Of a stretch of DNA of 19,350 nucleotides, positions 14,960-19,350 are shown piece by piece. Below the pieces are notes generated by a model, which worked only from the letters and a program-made list of their open reading frames with translations, was not told the origin of the DNA and did not search any database. The DNA is from Chloroflexota bacterium. Its GTDB lineage: Bacteria; Chloroflexota; Chloroflexia; Thermomicrobiales; JADLAZ01. The DNA is taken from assembly GCA_020849725.1 (NCBI GenBank), contig JADLAZ010000254.1:1-19350 (forward strand), written 5' to 3'. Made by a program: the position numbers and the translations under genes. Position 1 is the first letter of the stretch; each line of letters begins with the position of its first letter.

Positions 14960-15906
14960 CCGACAGCCTGATCCGCGATGTCGCCGCTCCCGCCGGCGTG
15001 GGCGCCGCGACCGGCGGCGCTGCCGGCCGGTGGCGCGCCCGCGTTCCCTGGAAGGGCATCGCGATCTACACGGTCGCGATCCTCTTCTCGCTGTTCATTG
15101 TCTTGCCCTTCTCCTGGATCATCCTGACGAGCTTCATGTACGAAGTCGACGCTATCGTCACGCCGCCCATGTGGATCCCGGAGCGGCTCACGCTCGACAA
15201 CTACCTGGCCTTCTTTCGGCCCGAATTGCTGCGCAACAACCAGTTGGCCGGCGGCGGCGCGGCCCAGATGGCGCCACGGGCACTGCTGAACAGCACCATC
15301 GTCGCCGTGTCGGTGGCGCTGATCAACATTGTCGTCGGGTCGCTGGCGGCCTATCCCATCGCCCGCTTCCGCTTTCCGGGGAGCGCGGCGCTGGTCGTCT
15401 TCTACCTTGGCTCGCGCATGGTGCCGCCGATCGCGATCATGATCGCGTTGTACGCGCTGGTGCGGCAACTCGGCCTGCTGGATACGGTCTGGGCGCTGAT
15501 CCTGACCTACGCGACCTTCACGGTGCCGTACTCGGTCTGGATCTTGCAGAGCTACTTTCGCACTATCCCGCGCGACCTGGAAGATGCTGCCCGCGTCGAC
15601 CGCTGCAACTGGTTCAGCATGATGGTGCGGGTCTTCTTGCCGGTCGCCTCGCCCGGGCTGGTAGCCTGCGCCATGTTCGCGTTTCTGGCCTCGTGGGGCG
15701 AGTTCCTCTATGCGCTGGTGCTGACGACGACGATCAACTCGAAGACGATGCCGATGATCGTGGCGCAATTCACGACTGACGTTGATACCTCGCCGGTGGT
15801 GCTGTCGGCCGGCGGCGTGCTGGCGGTGCTGCCGCCGCTGATCCTGGCGCTCATCTTCCAGCGCCTGATCGTCTCCGGCATCGCTGCCGGCTCGGTGAAG
15901 GGATAG
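14956..15906 (+). CDS. ABC transporter permease, MalG/UgpE type
   Basis: A 316-residue permease, the partner of the preceding subunit. A hydrophilic N-terminus of about 30 residues precedes the first helix (IAIYTVAILFSLFIVLPFSW). A periplasmic segment with WIPERLTLDNYLAFF follows, as in MalG-type proteins. An extra Gly/Ala-rich stretch (LAGGGAAQMAPRA) comes before the second helix (LLNSTIVAVSVALINIVVG). The coupling loop reads IPRDLEDAARVDRCNWFSMM (204-223) and continues into VFLPVASPG. The usual Gly of EAAxxDG is Arg216, the same change as in the first permease. The protein ends GIAAGSVKG, a common C-terminus for this class. It starts within the stop of the upstream gene. Confidence 0.95.
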   Translation: MTDSLIRDVAAPAGVGAATGGAAGRWRARVPWKGIAIYTVAILFSLFIVLPFSWIILTSFMYEVDAIVTPPMWIPERLTLDNYLAFFRPELLRNNQLAGGGAAQMAPRALLNSTIVAVSVALINIVVGSLAAYPIARFRFPGSAALVVFYLGSRMVPPIAIMIALYALVRQLGLLDTVWALILTYATFTVPYSVWILQSYFRTIPRDLEDAARVDRCNWFSMMVRVFLPVASPGLVACAMFAFLASWGEFLYALVLTTTINSKTMPMIVAQFTTDVDTSPVVLSAGGVLAVLPPLILALIFQRLIVSGIAAGSVKG

Positions 15907-15915
15907 GGCGAGATC

Positions 15916-16377
15916 ATGCATCGCCGGCGGATTCTGCTCCTGACTGCCGTGGCCGTGGCGCTGGTCGCGATCGCCTGCCGCACCGCGCCACCGCCGGGCG
16001 CTGAGAAGAGTGCGCCCGGCGTCGTCGCCAAACGCGAAGGCGGCGCTGAAGATATCGCAGGCAAGATCGTCCTCGACGAGGCGTGCTCCGACTTTGCCAA
16101 CACCCAGAACCAGATCGTGTGCGTCACCAACAAGGGTGAAGCCAAGGTCGACATCAGCGAGTGGCTGATCCGCAACGCGCTCGGCCGCACCTACTACTTC
16201 CCGCCCGGCACCAGCATCGATCCCGGCAAGAGCATCAAGGTCCACACCGGCGCTGGCACGAACGACGCCCAGAACCTGTACTGGAACTATGAGTTCAAGC
16301 CGGTCTTCGACAAGAAGGAGCAGGTGGTGCTGGTCAGCACCAGCAACATCGACATCTCCAAGCTGGTCACGCCCTGA
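15916..16377 (+). CDS. small lipoprotein with a lamin-tail-like domain
   Basis: A 153-residue protein. The signal peptide MHRRRILLLTAVAVALVAIAC ends in a lipobox with the lipidated Cys at residue 21, so it is probably anchored outside the membrane. After a short Pro-rich linker comes a single beta-rich domain. The segments KIVLDEACSD, VCVTNKGEAKVDISEWLIRN, GRTYYFPPGTSIDPGKSIKV and a final EQVVLVST fit the lamin tail domain (LTD) pattern (VxIxNxGxxxVDISGW, FPxGTxLxPG). Only 9 bases separate it from the MalG-type gene, so it is probably in the importer operon. LTDs are immunoglobulin-like modules often found on secreted proteins. The role here is unknown. Confidence 0.8.
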   Translation: MHRRRILLLTAVAVALVAIACRTAPPPGAEKSAPGVVAKREGGAEDIAGKIVLDEACSDFANTQNQIVCVTNKGEAKVDISEWLIRNALGRTYYFPPGTSIDPGKSIKVHTGAGTNDAQNLYWNYEFKPVFDKKEQVVLVSTSNIDISKLVTP

Positions 16378-16584
16378 CCGAGCAGCAGCATGTTCCGCCC
16401 CGACGCGGCATGAGCCAGGTACGGTGAACTGGTCGAGCAGGACACGCGTTCGCCACGTGGCCAGGCCACAAGAGTCATAATCTTTGGTCCAGATGCCGAC
16501 ATCGGACTGGAGCGTCAGCGTTGCCGACGATCAACCCGCTCACCGACCCTTCAACCGCCGGCCGATGAGCAACGCGGTCGCCGG
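16378..16584. other. convergent intergenic region, no gene seen
   Basis: These 207 bases separate the convergent LTD-lipoprotein and ATPase genes. The only structure noticed is a small GTGGC/GCCAC hairpin (16457-16469) without a T-run, so it is not a convincing terminator. An open frame on the plus strand (16484-16759) runs into the antisense of the ATPase gene and shows no family motif. Confidence 0.5.
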
Positions 16585-17670
16585 TTACCGCAGGGCCATG
16601 CCCTGGTCGTCGAACAGGTGCAGTCGTCGCTCGTCGAAGCTGATGCGCACCGTCTCGCCGACGCCGACCTCCAGGTCCGGGTTGACGCGCGCCTTGATGT
16701 GCTGGCCGGCGACATCGAGGGTCAGGAACAGGTCGGAGCCGAGCGGTTCGGAGATGTAGACCTGCGCCGACACCGCCTGCGTGTCCGCTGGCCCAGCCAA
16801 CGCCACATCCTCCGGGCGCACGCCGAAGGTGACGGTCAGCGACGGCGCGCGGCGGCCGGCATCGGCTACGACCGGCGGCAGTTGGTAGCGGACGCCGGGC
16901 GCGGTGAACAGCAGCGCGCCGTCGTCGGCGGCCAGCGCGCCAGTGAGGAAGTTCATCGGCGGGCTGCCCATAAAGCCGGCCACGAACGTGTTGCGCGGCC
17001 GGTGATAGACCTCGTGGGGCGTGTCGAATTGCTGCAACTCGCCGTGGTTCATCACGGCGATGCGATCCGACATTGTCAGCGCCTCAGCCTGATCATGGGT
17101 GACATAAATGAATGTCTTCTGCAGGTCCAGATGCAAGCGCTTGATCTCGGCGCGCATCTGGACGCGCAGCTTAGCATCCAGGTTCGACAGCGGCTCGTCG
17201 AGCAAGAAGACGGCTGCCTCGCGCACGATGGCCCGACCGAGGGCGACCCGCTGGCGCTGCCCGCCGGACAACTCACGCGGCTTGCGCTGCAGCAGGTCAC
17301 CGATGCCGAGCATGCCGGCGGCCCACGTCACGCGCCGGTTGATCTCGGCCCGTGGCATCTTCATCATCCGCAGTGCGAAGCTGATATTGTCGTAGACGTT
17401 CATGTGCGGGTAGAGGGCGTAGCTCTGGAAGACCATGGCAATGTCGCGCTGGTTAGCCGACAGGTGTTCGACTGGCTCATCGTTAAACAGGACAGAGCCG
17501 TCGCCGACCTTCTCCAGGCCGGCAATGACGCGCAGCGTCGTCGTCTTGCCGCAGCCGGACGGGCCGACGAGAGTCACGAACTCACGGTCGGCGACTTCAA
17601 GGTTGAGATTGCCGAGGACGACGACGTCGCCGAAGCTCTTCTTGATATCTCGCAGAACGACGCGCGCCAT
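16585..17670 (-). CDS. ABC transporter ATP-binding protein, MsmK/UgpC/MalK type
   Basis: A 361-residue ATPase of CUT1 sugar importers. Walker A is GPSGCGKT (36-43), the Q-loop FQSYALYPHM (Q82), the signature LSGGQ (134-138), Walker B VFLLDE (154-159) and the switch His is H192 in YVTHDQAEA. The C-terminal third has GFMGSPPMNFL and FGVRPEDVAL, the start of the regulatory OB-fold (TOBE) domains of this class. ATG 17670 has GGGGAG five bases upstream. A GTG at 17688 is a weaker alternative. The gene converges on the importer operon and diverges from the PLP-enzyme gene. It very probably powers the permeases at 14012-15906, and MsmK-type ATPases can serve several importers. Confidence 0.95.
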   Translation of the reverse strand: MARVVLRDIKKSFGDVVVLGNLNLEVADREFVTLVGPSGCGKTTTLRVIAGLEKVGDGSVLFNDEPVEHLSANQRDIAMVFQSYALYPHMNVYDNISFALRMMKMPRAEINRRVTWAAGMLGIGDLLQRKPRELSGGQRQRVALGRAIVREAAVFLLDEPLSNLDAKLRVQMRAEIKRLHLDLQKTFIYVTHDQAEALTMSDRIAVMNHGELQQFDTPHEVYHRPRNTFVAGFMGSPPMNFLTGALAADDGALLFTAPGVRYQLPPVVADAGRRAPSLTVTFGVRPEDVALAGPADTQAVSAQVYISEPLGSDLFLTLDVAGQHIKARVNPDLEVGVGETVRISFDERRLHLFDDQGMALR

Positions 17671-17693
17671 GCTCGCTCCCCGCGGCACTCAGG

Positions 17694-17816
17694 CTATGCC
17701 GCTGGACCACCGATCAATTGCAGTGGCGCGACTGTAGCCGCCCGGCGCGCAGCCGTCAAGGCGGCGCTGTGTCCATTGCCTGCGTCGGGCCTTGACAGAC
17801 CGCGCCAGCGGCATAG
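17694..17816. promoter_or_regulatory. 12-base inverted repeat shared by the two divergent promoters
   Basis: CCAGCGGCATAG occurs at 17805-17816 on the plus strand and again at 17705-17694 on the minus strand. Each divergent transcript therefore meets the same motif in the same orientation relative to its own direction. One copy overlaps the plus promoter's -10 box. The other lies just downstream of the minus promoter's predicted start. This could be a pair of binding sites for one regulator. Confidence 0.45.
17731..17759 (-). promoter_or_regulatory. promoter of the ABC ATPase gene
   Basis: On the minus strand TTGACG (17759-17754), a 17-base spacer and TACAGT (17736-17731) give a good sigma70 promoter. 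It predicts a leader of about 55 bases before the ATG at 17670. Its -35 box lies 32 bases from the -35 of the opposite promoter. Confidence 0.6.
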
Positions 17817-17819
17817 GAT
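17792..17819 (+). promoter_or_regulatory. promoter of the SelA-like PLP enzyme gene
   Basis: TTGACA (17792-17797) is a perfect -35 box. It is followed after 16 bases by TAGGAT (17814-17819), four of six matches to the -10 consensus. A leader of about 48 bases would precede the ATG at 17874. The first part of the -10 box is covered by one arm of a 12-base inverted repeat. Confidence 0.55.
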
Positions 17820-17873
17820 CGCTCGGCAACCCCGCGCGACCGGCACGACCGCCGCTGGCGGAAGGAGGCGACC

Positions 17874-19013
17874 ATGGCCCGCTACGAAGACCTCGGCGTG
17901 CGCCGTATCATCAATGCCACCGCGCGCCTGACCCGCCTTGGCGGCTCGCTTATGTCCGAGCCGGTGCTGGCGGCAATGCGCGAGGCGGCCGGCAGTTACG
18001 TCGACATGCACGCGCTGCAGGCGGCGGTCGGGCAGCGACTGGCCACGCTGACGCGCAACGAGGCCGCCTACGTCTGCACTGGCGCGTCGACTGGCTTGTT
18101 CCTGGCGACGCTGGCGTGTATGACCGGCGGCGATCTGCAGGTGATCGCCGGGTTGCCGCACCGCCGCCCGTCACGCCACGAGGTTATCGTCCATCGGGCG
18201 CACCGCATCCCCTACCTTCCGGCCGTCGAGTTGGCTGGCGCGACACTGGTCGAGATCGGCAACGTCAACCAGACGCTCGCCGGGGAGTTGGAGACCGCCA
18301 TGAGCGAGCAAACAGCGGCGGTGCTGTATATCGCTGGCGAGCACCTGAGCCGGGGTGCGCTGCCGCTGTCGGAGGTCGTGCGGCTGGCCCATGCGCGTGG
18401 CCTGCCGGTCATCGTCGACGGCGCCGCGCAACTGCCACCGGTCGAGAATCTGTGGCGCTACACGCGCGACCTGGGCGCCGACCTGGCCGTGTTCAGTGGC
18501 GGCAAGGACCTGCGCGGGCCGCAGTCGAGCGGCTTCGTCGTCGGCCGGCCGGACCTGATCGCCGCCTGCGCTGCCAATGGCGCGCCGCATCAGCGGTTGG
18601 GTCGGCCGATGAAGGTCGGCAAGGAGGAGATGATGGGCCTCCTCACGGCCGTCGAGCTGTACATCGTCCAGGATCACGCCGCGCGTCTGGCCGGCTTCGA
18701 GGCGACGGTGCAGTTCTGGTGCGATCGTCTCGGCGCGCTGCCCGGCGTCACGGCCGAGCGCGCCTTTCCCAACGAGGCCGGCCAGCCGACGCCGCGCCTG
18801 CACCTGCGCTTCGATCCGGCGCGCGCCGGGCTGACCGGCGAGCAGGTGCGCCAGGCGCTGTGGGAGGGCGAGCCGGGCATCGTCGTCACCCCGGCCGGGC
18901 CGGACGGCATCTTCATCACCCCGGACACGATCGATCCGGGTGAGGAGCAGATCATCGCCGACCGGCTGACGGCAGTCCTGCAGGCTGCATCCACGCCGGC
19001 GGTGGCGCCGTAA
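17874..19013 (+). CDS. SelA-like PLP-dependent enzyme (aminotransferase class V fold; D-glucosaminate-6-phosphate ammonia-lyase-related)
   Basis: A 379-residue fold-type I PLP enzyme of the SelA-like group, which includes selenocysteine synthase relatives and D-glucosaminate-6-phosphate ammonia lyase. The start MARYEDLGVRRIINATARLTRLGGS is typical (INA.G.....GGS). CTGASTGL (68-75) is the cofactor phosphate loop. The Asp that contacts the pyridine nitrogen is in VIVDGAAQLPP (D182), and the Schiff-base Lys is in FSGGKDLRGPQSSG (K211). True SelA is larger (about 450 residues) and would be expected with selB and tRNA-Sec, none of which is here, so a small-molecule substrate is more likely. GGAGG sits six bases before the ATG. 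It shares a bidirectional promoter with the importer ATPase, which suggests that its substrate derives from the imported compound. Confidence 0.85.
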   Translation: MARYEDLGVRRIINATARLTRLGGSLMSEPVLAAMREAAGSYVDMHALQAAVGQRLATLTRNEAAYVCTGASTGLFLATLACMTGGDLQVIAGLPHRRPSRHEVIVHRAHRIPYLPAVELAGATLVEIGNVNQTLAGELETAMSEQTAAVLYIAGEHLSRGALPLSEVVRLAHARGLPVIVDGAAQLPPVENLWRYTRDLGADLAVFSGGKDLRGPQSSGFVVGRPDLIAACAANGAPHQRLGRPMKVGKEEMMGLLTAVELYIVQDHAARLAGFEATVQFWCDRLGALPGVTAERAFPNEAGQPTPRLHLRFDPARAGLTGEQVRQALWEGEPGIVVTPAGPDGIFITPDTIDPGEEQIIADRLTAVLQAASTPAVAP

Positions 19014-19045
19014 TCACGAGCGGCCGCCGGCCACGGCGCTGCGCG

Positions 19046-19350
19046 CTAGGCGGCGGCATCCTTCTTCGGCGTGGCGGCGGTGCTGGCGGTGGCGCCGGTG
19101 GTCGCTGGCTTGCTCTCGGTGGCGGCGCTAGCGGCCGGCGTGGCCGTGGCGCTATCCGTCGTGTTGGCGGCGGGCTTGCTCTCGGTGGTCGAACTGCTGG
19201 CGCTGGCGCTGCTCTCCGACGACGCCGACGACGGCCGGCTGTCAGTGATGTAACAGCCGGAGCCTTTGAAGATGATCGGCGCCGGCGACAGAATCCGGCG
19301 CACTGCCTGGCCGGTCTCCGGATCGACGGTCAGGGCGTTGTCGTGAAAGC
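19046..19350 (-). CDS. FmdB-family protein, C-terminal part (cut by the window edge)
   Basis: The minus-strand frame enters from the right edge and ends at TAG 19046-19048. The first visible residues read FHDNALTVDPETGQAVRRIL, then SPAPIIFKGSGCYITDSR. This is the end of the FmdB regulatory/zinc-ribbon domain, whose relatives close with FKGSGFYxTDYR. The zinc-ribbon Cys pairs would lie beyond the window. About 62 low-complexity residues rich in Ser, Ala, Thr, Pro and Glu/Lys follow (SSASSESSASASS, then TESKPAA twice) and end KKDAAA. A GTG at 19303 could be taken for a start, but the family match continues upstream of it, so the gene is partial. It converges with the PLP-enzyme gene, leaving 32 bases between them. 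Confidence 0.8.
   Translation of the reverse strand, partial: FHDNALTVDPETGQAVRRILSPAPIIFKGSGCYITDSRPSSASSESSASASSSTTESKPAANTTDSATATPAASAATESKPATTGATASTAATPKKDAAA

Noticed and set aside
14917..16245. Minus-strand open frame opposite the MalG-type permease and LTD lipoprotein
   Set aside because: Composition is Asp/Arg/His/Gln-rich, with no motif or ribosome-binding site. It is fully explained as a shadow of the plus-strand genes.
16457..16469. GTGGC/GCCAC hairpin as a terminator between the convergent LTD and ATPase genes
   Set aside because: The stem is only five base pairs and no T-run follows on either strand.
16618..17931. Plus-strand open frame opposite the ABC ATPase
   Set aside because: The ATPase on the other strand has every Walker, signature and switch motif in place, and this frame has none.
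17874..19013. True selenocysteine synthase (selA)
   Set aside because: The protein is shorter than SelA, and no selB, selD or tRNA-Sec is visible. The family contains many small-molecule enzymes with the same PLP motifs.

Overview
The window is GC-rich, densely packed bacterial DNA with many 4-base ATGA/GTGA start-stop overlaps, Shine-Dalgarno sites and sigma70-type promoters. Gene content points to the Chloroflexota, most likely a Thermomicrobia/Sphaerobacter-like lineage. The clues are a bacterial queuosine-salvage glycosylase (DUF2419/Qng1) beside tgt, a DUF951 protein, a lipoprotein sugar-binding protein with a long Ala/Pro/Thr linker, and an FmdB-type protein with a Ser/Ala/Thr tail. This assignment is inferred from gene content; there is no rRNA here to confirm it.

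Layout. (1) 133-2548, minus strand: pyrF, a DUF951 protein and an MFS exporter in one tight unit. (2) 2729-6464, plus strand: a MoxR-type AAA+ ATPase, a DUF58 protein and a polytopic DUF4129 protein. (3) 6497-6628: a truncated Uma2-family nuclease remnant between convergent genes. (4) 6621-11675, minus strand: cysS, rlmB, DUF2419/qng1, a GNAT acetyltransferase and tgt, in transcription order, read as a translation and tRNA-modification operon that includes a probable queuine-salvage pair. (5) 11676-12478: about 800 bases without a credible gene. It holds a roughly 230-base (possibly 280-base) imperfect palindrome made of nested hairpins, then a strong promoter. (6) 12479-16377, plus strand: a sugar-type ABC importer (binding lipoprotein and two permeases), followed by a small lamin-tail-domain lipoprotein. 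(7) 16585-17670, minus strand: the MsmK/UgpC-type ATPase that probably powers that importer. It diverges from a SelA-like PLP enzyme (17874-19013, plus) through a compact bidirectional promoter carrying a 12-base inverted repeat. (8) 19046-19350, minus strand: the C-terminal part of an FmdB-family protein cut by the window edge.

How the genes fit together. DUF2419/Qng1 releases queuine from queuosine 5'-monophosphate, and TGT can insert a 7-deazaguanine base into tRNA. Having both in one operon with cysS and rlmB suggests queuine recycling. The TGT substrate pocket departs from the usual preQ1-enzyme sequence, which fits that idea. The ABC importer, its detached ATPase and the PLP enzyme probably form a second module for uptake and breakdown of a sugar or amino sugar whose identity the sequence does not reveal. 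No CRISPR array, complete insertion sequence, tRNA or rRNA gene was seen.
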